Source: Sceloporus undulatus (lineage: Eukaryota; Chordata; Lepidosauria; Squamata; Phrynosomatidae). Taken from it: 64,000 bases of DNA. The stretch is from contig NC_056529.1 of the NCBI RefSeq assembly GCF_019175285.1, positions 1,482,385 through 1,546,384 on the forward strand, given 5' to 3'. Below, in pieces: positions 22,001-35,300 of the stretch. Below the pieces are notes generated by a model. That model ran no database searches, was not told the DNA's origin, and was given only the letters and a program-made list of their open reading frames with translations. How positions within the stretch are numbered: position 1 is the stretch's first letter; every line of letters begins with the position of its first letter. Both the position numbers and the translations under genes were made by a program.

Positions 22001-25000
22001 ACAGGGATGGTTCAACTTTTGCCAGGACAGCGGGGCCTGAAGAGGTATGAGGCAGCTGCAGTTCTCTGGGCGGGCATGGCACCGAGGGCTGGACCAACAA
22101 GCAAAGTCCTGGTGAGTCTGCCTAACAGGAGGGCTGGGCCAGGCTTGGCACTCACTACTGGCACATGCCAGTGGTGAGATAGCTCCTGACTCCTCAGGCC
22201 TGTTTACTATTCCTCACGTATCTGCTGTCCACCAGTAACCAACCCCACAACTGCAACAGTTCCTCTCATGAACCTTTGCATCAGAGCATGCCGCCCCCAG
22301 TCTCTATGTTACAGTTACTCAACAGTTCATAGCTTCTTGGCTCTCCCTCAGCAGCCAGGTTGTGCAGGTTCAGTGCGTTCTGATGTTTGTCGAGATCTTA
22401 GTGCTTGAGCTGGGGGTCTACACTTCCCAAAGAGAGATCCAGTAACATTTTTGCACTCTCTCCCTTCCCAGCAAGCAAAGGCCAAGAACTTTGTCAGCCA
22501 AGACTCATGGGTAGAAATAGATGGCTTTGAGTTCAAGGGTGGAGTGGACTACGTTGCCCGGGTCCGCTGCAAAATTCCAGAGGAGAACAATGTCTACCAC
22601 AGCCACTGGAGCGCCTGGAGCTCCACCACCAGCTGGACAGGTCCCCCAGGTGTGCTGCAGAGTGCTTCTGGCTTGGCAATGCCTCTGCCACTTTGCTGCG
22701 TCGCTTCTTCCCCCTCGGGTACATAAGAGCATGGGGCAGCCCTGTGGTCCTCCCACTCTCTTCTCCCCCCCCCCATTCCCTTTCCTCTGCAAAGTTAACA
22801 TTCCAGTTAAAAAAAATACACAGTTTAACTATACAAAATAGCCACCTGCTAGGAATAGGGAGGCGCTGTGTTACAGGGCCAGCCTCCCATCCACTTCCAG
22901 GACAACACGCACGCCAAAACGAAACCAGAGGATGCTGGAAGTCCCCTCCTGAGTTCACACCCTCACCAAGGGGCAGAGTGAAAGACAGTGTGGAGTGAGG
23001 AAGGCCGAGCCTTAACCTGTGGAGAAACTCCAGTCCAAGAATGGAAACTCCTGTTTTAATTAATCTGAAAAACCAAAGGGAGGGATGGAGGCTCCAGTGA
23101 CTGCAAAGTCAGCTGGGTGCCCTCCACCCTCAAATGGCACAAGTCTGCCCCAGGAGGGATGCAGCACAGGATGGCAAAAGGCCACTTAAAAGCACACCCT
23201 ATAAGAATTTTAAACAATGGAATTCTTGTTATGCAGTTATGCAGACATAAACCATTCTAGCATACAATTTCTCCAGCAGCTATTTTCTAGTATTTAGTTT
23301 CCCAGAGAGAAACCAGAGACTTGAGGATGAGGGGGGATGCACACACATACAGATGCATGAGTGCGCAATCCCCTGCCCCAATGTGCTCACTGATTCCCTG
23401 CTCCACCTCCTTCCATCTCCTCCACTACTCTAGTGTGTTTCTGAGCTGATCCCCAAGCCCAAAACCACCTGGCTCTGCACTGGACGCAGCAATGGTGGAC
23501 ACCCAGGAAGCCCATCTTGGCTGAATGGGGTTCCTCCCACTTTGCTGGAGTGACTGGAGAGTCTCCCGCCTGCAGCCTTCCCATCCTGGTCAGAAGGTGC
23601 TCCTGGCTCAGAGAAGAACAAAGGATGGCAGCCCACACCAGGCTGCTCCTGCTCAGGAGCACCAAAGGCAAGCAAGGAGAGCAAGGCGAGAAGCCTCCCT
23701 CTGCTGCCCAGTCCCACAGCCAGTGTCTTTGCCAATGCAGGCATGGAAAGCTAACCCTCCCTCCCTTCATTCCTCAGGAGATGATGCTGGGCAAAAGCAA
23801 CTGGATCCTCACCTGCTGAGGGCTCTGCACACCTTGCTCCCACTCTGCCTGGGGGCCCTGATGATCCTGCTCCTGGCCTTTTTCTGGAGGTACAAGCAGG
23901 TATCTCCGAGGGAGGCAGGCTTCGCCAACATTTCACCATTCATGGCTGCACTGCATCACCTTCCCTTCCTTGCAGCCCTTTGTCTCTCTGCGGGAGCCCA
24001 GGTCACAAGCCTGCTTGGAAGATCCTCCATCACCTAGCACCATCTGGTAGGGGTGGGGGGCTATGTGCATGGCCTGAATGGAAGGGGCCAAGGGGTTCTT
24101 TGCTGACTGGTTTGTTCATCAGCTCCTTCCATCTCACCTTCCCCCAAAGGGTTCAAGGAAACAAACAAAAGTTGGGAGAAAGAGGGGTCGGCTGGTCTGA
24201 GGGGACTTTCACAGCTTTGGAGTGGGCTGCATGCAATGGGTCTCTGTAGTAGTCCAACCCTTTGGCCAGGTGGGGGGCTGCCCAGGGCTGCCAGCCACAA
24301 CTGCTTCTCCCTTTCTCTCCACAGGATGAAGGACATGGGAAGGGCATACATCCCCACGCCTGCCACCTTCTTCCAGCCCCTCTATGCCTCTCACAATGGG
24401 GATTTCAAGGTAACTGTCGCCATCGGATAGCGAACAATGGTGTGGGAAGGACCCTCCTGCAGTGCTTCTTGGCTGCAATGCTTCTTGGTCAGGCCCAAGT
24501 GGAAAGTGGATAGGCAGTAAGGACAGAGATGGTCTTAACAGCTGCAGCGCCTCCATCTTGTTTTGAGATGCAATGCAGAGGAAGGGTTTGTGCAGATAGA
24601 ACCGCCTGACAGCCATCAGCTGCCTAGGGACCAAACAAGGAAGCACTTGGGTTGCTTTTACTTTGTGCTGGAGCTGCGAATCTCCTGGCAGGTAATAAGG
24701 CCCAGGGACAGGAGGGGGGCTCTCTCTTAAATTATAAAGCCACCTCAAGACCCATACAGGGAGAAAGGTAGGAAATGAAATAAACAGAACCAAAATCCAC
24801 TGATAGCACAGCAATAAAAAAACAAATATGACTCTTCCCAGCCATTGGTCAGACCTTCCTGCCTGAATATAAAGGACTTTATAGTCAGACTGCAGAAAGA
24901 CACCAATATTCAGGCAGCAGAAGGACAATGGCAGCCAAAACTGACCTAGGCTCCTGTGGCAGGCAGCTCCAGCTTCCAAAAGCCCCCCACCCAGGAAAGC

Positions 25001-25879
25001 CTTTTTGGCTCTCTGCCCTGCCTCCTTCCGCACAACCCAGAACTCAGAAATTGCATCAACAGCTGCTTAAGCGGCCCCCACAACTAAAGAAGATCTGTTT
25101 TTCTCTACTAATTGCAAGTAATGAGGAGTGGATTCCTTTTCATTCCAAAGGATATTTGAGGTGGCTCAAGTCTTTAAAACCCCCAACAATTGAATACAGA
25201 ACTGGGAGCAGTGCTTGGACTGGGGCCCTTGTGGCTCCCCCGGTACGCATGTCTGGGCCCACCCAGGGGGCTTCTGCCCTCAGCAGGGGACTGTCTTTGC
25301 CAGGCCTCCCCCCAGAACCACAGGGAAGAAAGGCTCAGCTCCCTCCCTGCCCTGAGATCCCTATGCAGAAAACCTCCAAGAGGGATGGCAGCACTGATGG
25401 AGATCTCCTCTGTTCTCTTGCAGGGCTGGGCTGGACTCAAAGGGAAGGCAGTCTGCCTCAACAGGGCATTGGAGGAGGATGCCCCTGGCAGTGGCCATGG
25501 AGACAAAGGGCATGCCGTGGCAGCGCCTGACTCCCGGATCACCTTCCTCACATCCCCGTTGAAGGTGGAGGCTGTGCCACAAGAGGAAAGCTACCCCCGA
25601 GGGGGTCCCACGGGGGCAGAAGCAGAGGCCCTGGGGACAGAGCAGGTGCAGGAACCACAGAGCAGCGGCAGGCAGGGCAGTGAGCCCCAGTTCCTCCCTC
25701 AGGGGGTCCCTCTCCAGGATCCCAGAGGCCCAATGGCTGCAGAGGAGAAGAAGAAGGAGGCACCCCTGAGCCTCCCCTCCTTCCCAGAGCCAGGCCCCCT
25801 CTGGGAGAGGGAGGCCCTCTTTTCTTGTAGCAACGACTACTACTGCATGTGGGGTGGAGCAGTGGCCCCGGGGCCCTGA
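19016..25879 (+). CDS. IL9R: IL9R, interleukin-9 receptor alpha chain
   Basis: IL9R binds IL-9 and signals with the common gamma chain through JAK1/JAK3 and STAT1/3/5. Coding exons: 19016-19121, 19467-19590, 21078-21268, 21812-21960, 22472-22640, 23778-23889, 24325-24409 and 25424-25879 (463 residues; human about 521). Phases are 1,2,1,0,1,2,0, as in IL21R. It has a signal peptide (LILLHLLLLPLSAAQ), D1 Cys pairs (VSCLNNYG, VACTWQR, ICLLSAS, YSCSVEE), and D2 starting CDPPTGLQSN (human DPPSDLQSN) with WHWQLAFK and WSAWS. After the membrane segment (LPLCLGALMILLLAFFW) comes PTPATFFQPLYASHNGDFK, close to human PSPAMFFQPLYSVHNGNFQ. The end SCSNDYYCMWGG resembles human NNNNYCALGCYGG. The human STAT dock YLPQ appears as FLPQ (TTC at 25691-25693). 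The exon 5 donor could also be 9 bases later (22649). A divergent IL21R paralogue is the only rival call, and these motifs argue against it. Confidence 0.87.
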
Positions 25880-26880
25880 GGTCTGTCTTGGCAGGGGACC
25901 ATGTGGGGCTGGCGGTGGCTCCAACCCATGCGCTCCAGGCCAAGCCTGAGCCCCCTGCTGCTCCCCTCTGCTACCTTGCCCTTCTGGCTACTAGGCCACC
26001 TCTCCCTCAGTGTTACAGATGCTACTGGCCAGAAAAGGGTTGCAGGAAACTCTGTGCAATCTTTCCCAAGGCTGGCTAGGGGTCATCTCTCAAGGAGACC
26101 CCAGGCGCATCAGGGCACCTTCCGCAAGGAGAATGCCAGAGTCTGAGCTGCTAGGCTGCTACAAGAGAAGCACGCATGCGGTGCGTGTGGCTAGTGGCTT
26201 GGCCTCCCGTCCCTGCTGGGCTCACTCTGGACAGCAGCAGCCGCCTCCCTCCTGAGCATAAGGGCCTGCTTCCTTCTGCTGAGCTCCAAGGAAGCCATGC
26301 CACAGGAGGCCCCCGACTGCTTCGCGCCAGGGCTCCCTCCGGCACACGACGACGACGAGCGCAAGGGAGCGCCGCCCACTTCTTCGCCTCCGCCTTCACA
26401 GAACTCCGGAGAAGCAAAGAGGCCTCCGTTTTGTCCGAGGCGATCGTCCTTTTTTGTTGCAACGGTGGCATCTCGCTTCCGACCATTTTAATCCGCCTGG
26501 CTGTCAGGGAAGAAGGGGGAATAAACAGACACTGAAAACTCCAATATGAATGTCAACTCATGCTCCTCAGCCGCGCGGGACTCGCCCGGGAAACGAGGGA
26601 TGGGATGGGAAGGGATGGGAAGAGCCGGGGCTGGACCCGGCCTCCTCTTCGCGAAGGCCAAGCTGCTCCTTACCTCCAGGCTCCCTGCTGCCTCCTCCGT
26701 CGTGGCTTGCACTCCTCAAAGCAGACGGCGCGAAGGGTCCCTCCGCGGAAGCCCCTGCCTTTCCCTCCCTCAGGACCCCAGAAATGGACCCCTCTCTTGG
26801 CAGCCGGAAGGAACCTCCCTGGAGAGGACGCGGGGAACCCGGAACTATTCACCGACGGACCCTCTGCCGAGGGAGAATTC
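25880..26880. other. IL9R 3' region and intergenic DNA
   Basis: No coding exon recognised. The IL9R 3' untranslated region must begin here, and an AATAAA at 26519-26524 could be its signal. GC content rises from about 26300 into the PDPK1 CpG-rich promoter. Confidence 0.4.
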
Positions 26881-27179
26881 CTCTGCGCCTGTGCGGCCGC
26901 CGGGCTACGTCACGCGCCCCGCCCCGCGTGACGCCACCTCGCCGGCTAGCTGCCCACCCGACCCCTCCCTTCCCCCGCCGGCGTCAAGTATCGCGAGAGC
27001 TGGCGCGGCGTGAGCTGAGCGACTCGCCAGTGCCGGAGCGAGCCGACCGGAAGTCCCTCCCGCCGCCAGCGGAAGTGGGCATTGTTGTCGCTGACGTCAC
27101 TCGCGGAGGACGCGGGCGTCCCATTGGGTCGCCCTCGCGTTGGGTCGCGGCGCCGTCGGTCGGTCAGTAGCCCGGTCCC
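26881..27179 (+). promoter_or_regulatory. PDPK1 CpG-island promoter
   Basis: This is a CpG-dense, TATA-less stretch just upstream of the PDPK1 start codon. It holds a perfect CRE (TGACGTCA, 27092-27099), ETS-type ccggaagt (27047-27054) and gcggaagt (27069-27076), and an inverted CCAAT box (attgg, 27123-27127). CRE, ETS and CCAAT sites together are typical of broadly active promoters. Confidence 0.65.
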
Positions 27180-29258
27180 ATGGCCAGCACCGGCAGCCCC
27201 CTGGTAGGCAAGGCAGCCAAGCAGGGATAGGGCGAAGAAGAAGCCTAGGCCGCTGCCGCCGGAACGGGCCTCCGCCAAGGCCCCTCCGCAGGCAGGCAGG
27301 CGGCGTCCGTCCCAGGCGAGCTCTGGCTCCGAGGGCACGTCCCTTCGCGGTCGTCGTGGCCCGGAGGAAGGCCTCGTGTGGAGCCGAGGCGGTGCCTCCT
27401 CCCTGCGTCCCTCGGGGCAGCTTCTCCTTCTTCCTGGGCAAGAGAGGCAGGGCTGTGCCAACGGTTCCCCTCCGGGGAGGGCTGTTCCACACCGCGCGGT
27501 TCCCGGAGCGTTTCCGGCCACTGCCGTCCCCGGAGGGTCCCCCAGGCTCCCCTTCCTTGGGCCTGGCGGCCTTGTTCCGGGGCTGGGAGCGGGACCTTCC
27601 GGTGTTCCCTGGTTTTCCTCCCAAGCGCCTCTCCCTCTTGAAAGGCAGCAAATATCTCTGGGCCCAAAGGCCCGTCTTCCGGGCAGATTGAGTAGGGATG
27701 TCTCCATCCACGTGGAAGTGGAGCAGGCAGAAGAGTGTCTTCCTGAAAGCCCTTGCTCCGCTGGGGAGACCTGTGTTGGGAGAGCAAGGGGGCTGCCCTC
27801 TGCCTGAGCTCAGTGCCCAGGATGCCTCTTGCGGCTGAGGCTCTGTGGGCTGCCAAGGGGGCTGGGGAGGTCTTGCACTGAACTGGGAGGCAGCGGCTGG
27901 GAAGGAGCCAGAAGCAGACACAGGGAGCCCCAGGGTTGGTAGGGGCCAGAATCAAGTGGAGGGAGAAGCAAGCACCTTTAGGCATTGCCAGAAGGTTGGC
28001 TGTCAGGAGAGATAGCAAAGGGAGGCTCTGTGGGGAGGGCAGTCTGAATTGGACCTTGTGGAAGAGATGGCTGGAGGAGAGGGGCAGCGGAGGCTGCTGG
28101 TCCTGCCCTGTCCCACTTGTGGGCCTTTGGAAAGAGAGCAGGGCAGTGGGAAAGAGCCCCATCACCTGGGTGTCCTGGAGGGGCTTTGCCTGGCTGGGTG
28201 GGCTCTGGCAGGCAAGCGGGCAGTTGCCAGGTGCCTTGATGACTTCCTTGCAGGGTTGGTGGGTTTCCATTTGGTTCGTGGCCATTTTGTGACTCCTCTT
28301 ACGCGCTATCCCTCCCTGCTTCCTCAGTACGATGCTGTTCCCATCCAGTCCAGTGTGGTTTTATGTTCCTGCCCATCGCCACCCATGGTGAGGAACCAGG
28401 CAGTTTCCAGCCCTCCGCCTCTAGCTGCCTCCGCTGGCAGCAGACCGGGTCTGAGCATGGAGAGCGCTGCGACGGAGCCCCGGGCAAGTGCAGAGTCCTT
28501 GCAGCAGCTGCCTTCCCAGCCGCGGAAGAAGCGGCCTGAGGACTTTAAGTTCACGAAGATTCTGGGTGAAGGCTCTTTCTCAACAGTGAGTACCTTTGCC
28601 TGGCTGCGAGCGCACTGTCTCTCGGTGCTGCCACCAATACACACACTATGCCCAGCAAGTTGTTCTCTCATTTCCCAGGATTTTAGTCCCTGTGGTCTCC
28701 ATGCAGAAGGGCAAAAAAGCTAAAAGTGTGTGTGCTCCTGTCTTGATCACTGTGGCCTGTTACAGACTGCCAAAATAAAGCTGCTTCGGGTCTGTTTGGA
28801 GGTATGCTATTTAAATGATGCATGCACCCTAAGAATCCAGAAGCTGCACCAAAGCTGCACTCCAGTGCTTAGGAATGGAATGTGGCTTTGGTGCGACCTC
28901 CGGACTCTTAGGACCCATGCATCATTTAAACAGCATACCTCCAAAGAGACCCAAAGCAGCTTTATTTTGGCAGTCTGTAACAGGCCTTTGATTCCTGGCC
29001 TCCTGCAGTGACCTCAGGGTCTTGAATCACGCTCCACCCCTTCTGCCCTTGCAGAGGCCTGGCTGTCCAGCATAGCTGCCTAAGCAGGCCTGGCTCTCTC
29101 ACTTCCATGTTTCCTGTCACCCTTGCCCCATGTACAGGCTCATAAGGAAATTGCGGGCCCTGTAAAAAAGATTGAGAGTTGCTTTTCTACTGGGCTCCAC
29201 AAATGCCCTTCTGCTCCACAGAAGAAGACCATTTTTAGAGCAAGCCTCCCCTTCCTTT

Positions 29259-29340
<82 letters not shown>

Positions 29341-32300
29341 GGGGAGTACTATAAGTGAATGTGGTTTCCTCAGAGAGAGTGTGATGGGCCTTTGTACTGT
29401 GGACTAGGTGGCCCTCTGGGCTAATAAAGCTTTGCTGGTGGCCAGATTGGGGCCTTTTGCAAAGCTGTTCCCTCCTGATCTGCAAGGACCCTTTCTAGGA
29501 TCTCGTGTTCAGATTGTAATGGTATCCTTCCTTCACCTGAAACAGGTTGTCTTGGCCAGAGAATTGTCTACCTCCAGAGAATATGCCAGTGAGTAATGCC
29601 TTCTGTCAGGGTGGGAGTGGGCTGAGGCCGTTGTCTGGTGGCCCCTGTGCTGGAGCCAAAGGAAATGATGCCATTGCTTCTCTGGGGGCAAAGGTTTCAC
29701 AGGTCACCTGGCCTCTGAGCCACTTCCTATCTGAGCAGATAGTTTGTCACTTCTCCATTGAGACTCCAAGCAGATTGTAACTCATTTGTTTTTCCAAAAG
29801 TTAAAATTCTGGAGAAGCGTCACATCATAAAAGAGAACAAGGTGCCCTACGTGACCCGAGAGAGAGACATCATGTCCCGCTTGGACCACCCTTTCTTTGT
29901 AAAACTCTACTTCACATTTCAGGATGATGAAAAGCTCTGTATCCTTTGGGATGAAAATGTTTTCATGGCAATACTTTTTAAGAGTAGGAAATTTGGGCGG
30001 AGTAGAGTGCTTCTTTGATGTGCTAACATGATGTTTCCATAATTCTCATTAAAGTTTTTGTAGTGAAAGTGTGGAGAAAGTGGGTTCCTCAATGCCCCTG
30101 ACCAGCTCTGCATGGGGTATAAGATCCAGTTACCATATAGATGGCTGGCATTTTCTGGGCACATAGGGCCCAAACAGACAGGCCAAAATAAAGCTGCTTT
30201 GGAGGTACAGTATGTTGTTTAAATGATGCATGCGTCCTAAGATGCCAGAAGCTGCACCGAAGCTGCGCTCCAATACTTAGGACTGATGTGTGGCTTCCAG
30301 CTTCTTAGGACAAATGCATCATTTAAACAGCATACCTCCAAAGTGACCCAAAGCAGTTTATTTTGGCCTGTCTGTTCAGGCCCGTAGCCATCAATTTAGA
30401 ATTGCCTCTAATATCTTTGTATTTTTGTTACTAAGTCTATAAATTTCTGGCAGAAATCATTCTTAATGGCACACTCAGATTTTGGACTCAGTTATGCCAA
30501 GAATGGGGAGCTTCTAAAATACATCCGCAAGATTGGCTCATTTGATGAGACATGTACAAGGTTTTACACGGCTGAAATTGTGGCTGCATTGGAGTACCTT
30601 CATGGAAAGGGAATTATTCACAGGTAAGGTGACAAGAGGAAACTGATCGCTTCTCCAGTTGTGTTGCTGCCAACTGCCTTTGGTCTCCCTTTGCGGGGTT
30701 TCTCCACTTAGATTAGGAGGTTCCATAAGAAGTAATGGAGTCCCATGAGCCTCCCTTGCAGGGTCCTCCTTCCAAACTCTGCTCCAGGGGCTCCAAGACG
30801 GATGGGCTCCTTCCTGCAGCAGGACATCACATCTTCCTCATGTGGTGTGTTGGTTTTGTGATCAGCTTTTGGAGGTGGGTTTTGTTAAAAAATGGGATTC
30901 CAACTTCTTGGTCATCCCTGAAGGGACTGGGAATGTGTGATAGGTCTTTGGCATCTGTCTCTTGCTTCCCTTACCCTCACTATTGGTCACGGAAGCAGAG
31001 TGGGATGCCTTGGGGGTCAACATCCATCTAGCCAGTGGTGGGACATTTAGGGGGCAACGTGTAATAGAAAGTGGTGGAGATAGTTTCACTTTGGGGGAAG
31101 TGGCAGCAGTAGTGGCAGTTTGCCCAGTGTTGAGGCTACAGAATCCCTCCCTGCCCCATGTGCCTATCACTGGTGATAGAACAGGACAACTGGGATTTCC
31201 AGCTGCATATGGCTTATCTTCATAATGTGATCCATGCTCCACCAGGACATTTAGGATGCTGTTGGGGGGACTGGAGTTAGAGCGATGGCTCCAGGTCCTA
31301 GAGTGAGCTGCAAGAGATTTTTCTTTGCAATGGCAATGGGAGTGCAATTCCTTCTGCATTTTCCCAGTGTGGCTCACTTGCAAGGGACGCCACGCTATAT
31401 TCTGGGCTGGTGTTCTATCGCCAGTTCCTTTTTGGCCTTCCCCTCCAGAGTCTGCATCTTTTTTGCTCACTTGTTGAATCTGCCTTGCTCCTTCTCATTG
31501 ATTCTCATCCAACTGAGGTTCATATCTTACCTGGAGAGGTGCTATCTCACTCAGTTTGGAATTTTCTTGTAAGTTGGGGGAAATAGGAGTGAGATGCTGC
31601 TGTTTGGTGTTGGCTTCAGGCACACAGCCTGGTCTCTATGAACTGTGTCTTTTGCAGGGATCTGAAACCAGAGAACATTCTGCTGAATGGAGAGATGCAC
31701 ATTCAGATCACAGACTTTGGGACAGCAAAAGTATTATCTGCAGACAGCAAGCAAGGTGTGTGCAGCTTGATACCTCTTCCTGGAAATGAATAAAGTAGCC
31801 TTTATCATGTTACTGAAAGCTGGTTACAGTCTCTGTAGAATTTCATTGCTGTCTTTGAGAAGAAAGGTTAAACTCCAGTCGTCGTCTGTTGGAGATGCAG
31901 CCAGGAGCAGAGAAGGTTTCATTTAGGCTGGGGGAAGGGGGGGGCTAACCGGATGCCACTGAAATGAGGGAGGAGGTCAGTGGTGCAGTAGTGGGGCGGA
32001 GGGGAACTTCCAACATAAGATCCTGTCAGCGTCCAAGATCTGTAGAAACAGCTGATAAAAGGTGATGGAATCGCACAACAGAAAGCAGGGCTCTGTAATC
32101 AAGTACACACACAACTCTGAAACTCGATACCGAGAGGCCGAAAGCCTTCAAGGGAGGCTTTTGTTGTGCGACTCCCAGCTTCACTCAGACTTTTAGCAGC
32201 ATGTCATCCTTACCTGTCCTCCCAACCTTACAGCTTGGGTCCAGGCTATTTGAAGGCTCTCCCTGTCCAAACCCCCCGGGAATATTAAGATGCTCCAGAG

Positions 32301-35300
32301 AGGTCCTTCTCTCTGTTGCACCACCGTCTCAGGTGCGTTTGGTGGGAACAAGAGAGAGAGCTTTCTTGGTGGCTGCTCCCAAGCTTTGAACCCCTCCCAA
32401 GGGAGGCCAGGAGGGCTCCATCTCTGCTGTCCTTCCAGCAGTAGATAAAGATATTCTTATGCTGGCAGGCCCTTGCAAACTGATGAGGGCTGGGAATGTT
32501 GTCTTAATGGAATTTTTTAAGGTTTGTATTTTTAACATACTCTATTTTAACTCATAACTGTTTTAACTTTTAAAGTTGTTTAATTGTTTTTTAAGTTTTA
32601 TATTTATACATTTTAATGTTGTATTGTTTTTAAATTGTATTGTATTAAACCTGTTGTTCACTGCCTTGAGTCCCTATATTGGAAGAAAGGCAGGGTATAA
32701 GAAAATAATAATAATAATATAATAATAACAACCTAACTTTACCCCCTGTATGAACCTTCTAGAGTCTTGGGACCCTCAGGGAAGGGGCTTCTCTTTGTCC
32801 CACCAGCATCACAGATCCTTCTCTTAAGGACAAGGGAGAGGGCCTTCTCAGTGGCTCTGCCCTCTGTGTGGAAATCCCTCCCACCAGAGGCTTGGTTAGC
32901 CCCTTCTCCGCTCTCTTTTCATGGACAGCAAAGCCTTTTTTTATCAAACCAGATTTTAATGAATAACTCCTTGCTGGGGGCTCTTTTTATGATGTGGAGA
33001 CTCCTCTCTTTTTAACCTTGTTATCTTTTTGAATGTTTTTATTATAAAAAATGGTTTTGCTGTGATGTTTTCAAATTGATGTTTAATTCTTATTAACAGG
33101 TTTTAACGAATCTTGTTTTAGCTTTGTGTTGTTTTAGCCTTGGCTATCACTTTTGGAGAAAGGTGTCCCCCAGTGGAATTCAAATAAATAAGTAAATAAT
33201 GTAAAATCTCCCCAAAAAGTCTGCTAAGGAGGAAAAAGTGGATGAGCTGCTTGTGTGTGCAGAGAGAGAATGTCTGTTTAATGGGTAGTACTAGGGACTG
33301 CCTGTCTGCTTGCAGTCTCAGTTAATGATGGTTGTTTTTCCCTCTCCAGCCCGGGCAAACTCCTTTGTTGGGACGGCCCAGTATGTGTCTCCCGAACTCT
33401 TAACAGAGAAGTCTGCCTGCAAAAGGTGAGTAGCCTGCCTTTCCCGGGAAGGCTTTTGAGGGATCTGCGCATATGCGTGGGGAGGGGGTGTCTTTTACAG
33501 GTGAGGGGGTTCTTCCTTCCCAGAGGTGCCTCCTTTGCCACACTGTGCTCCAATGCTCTTCCACAACAGTTTTAACCAGTTTTGGTCCCAGCTTTTGGAA
33601 CTTGCCTTCTCCTTTGTTTCTTCCTAGGCATTGAGGAAGTATCGGAGTTTGGCATTTACCTTCTTAACTATAACATAATAGCAAAACTGAAGTTTTGATT
33701 TGGCTATAAGCAGTCCTTTTTCTTCTGCCATTTTACTTTTATTTATTGTCTGCCGTTAAGGGTAAAACAGTATCAAGGAGACTTCCAATAGCCAGGAAAA
33801 AAACAACATGGCAGCTTTCCAAAACACAATTATGAAGAACCCACAGCTGAACTTGAGATATAAACTCTAAAGTCCAGTAACATCTGGAACTAAAAACATA
33901 CATTTTGGTCTCTTACTGCTTGACATTTGCTTTGTTTCCCCCTCTGCCCTCCTGTATGGATGAAGTTCTGACCTGTGGGCGCTCGGCTGCATCGTCTATC
34001 AGCTTGTGGCAGGGCTTCCACCATTTAGAGCTGGGTAAGACTTTGCAGGGCATGGGTGTCATGGTTTATGGATCAAGTAGGCCAGGGCATCCACATGCCC
34101 TCCCATGTTGCTCAGCCTTTGGACCAGTTAATGGGTTGTGGGGAGTGGGGGCATGTAGTTGGTGCTCTCCATTCCCTACCTTTCAGCTTCCCTGCTCCCA
34201 CTTCACAGCATTAGAACTGGGGCCCCTGAGATCTCCCCAGGTTTCCCTACCCCCCTCCCCGCCCCTATGGTTGGCTTTCCCAGATTTCCCTGCCAGTCTC
34301 CATGCCTCCTCTTTCCCAGAGGGAGGAGAGGGGATGGGAAGGTGGAGGAGGAGGAAGAGAGCTGGCCATGGAGGAAGCTTGGCTCCCGGTCCCTGTCCAT
34401 GTGCCGCCACCCAGCCTCCCAGCCAGGCCTCTCCTTCTCCCACCCTCAATGGCAGAGGGACAGTGAGGGTGACCAGACATGGGGTGCATGGGAGGAGGTG
34501 ATCACTGTCACTTTGGCCTTGCCCATTTCCACTTCCCCTAAAGAAGGGTAGCTCTTCCTTGGCGACGTGGGGGGAAGATCTGCAATTGTATGCTTCATGT
34601 TTGTTTGGTGCAAAGAAAATGTATAGCTTTTAATCTCAGGGTGTAGCTTTGGAAAAAATTTCCATGAGACTATATCTGTATGTAAAACTAGATACACACA
34701 TTTTTCCCTGCAGGAATGAATATCTTATATTTCAAAAGATAATCAAGTTGGAATATGAATTCCCAGAGAAGTTCTTTCCTAAAGCAAAAGACCTCGTAGA
34801 AAAGCTTTTGGTAAGTGAATTTGGTTCGCCAAGGAGACTGAGAGAAGGCTGGAAGTCAGAGCCTAGTTGGAGTGTACTTCTCTGCCCCTCTGTCTTTGGG
34901 CCAAGCCTCAGTTGCCCAAGATCCGTTATCCTGGAGCTATGGCAGCCTCTCTCCCCTTTCTCCTTTGCTTTGTCCTCCTTGCCCTCCTTGCCTCAAATTC
35001 CTCCCTTTGTCCTTGGGAACTCTCTCCTATTGGGTCTTGGAAACCCCCAGACAGAACATGTCCAGCACAAATTGGGCTCTCCATGGCTCCTGCCCACCCC
35101 CCAAATCAGACTGGTCTACCTACTGGAGTATAGTGCCATTTTATTCCCAGAACTCAGTGCGGGGAGGACCTGGCACCCCCTGTGGACTGCAGATGACTTG
35201 ATGCCCACATGCCTTGGCCATGGCAATCTGTGAGCTGCACCCACCCACCTTGTTCCATTGAGAGGAAAACGGGCCACCTGCTTGACTGATTTCCTAATGG

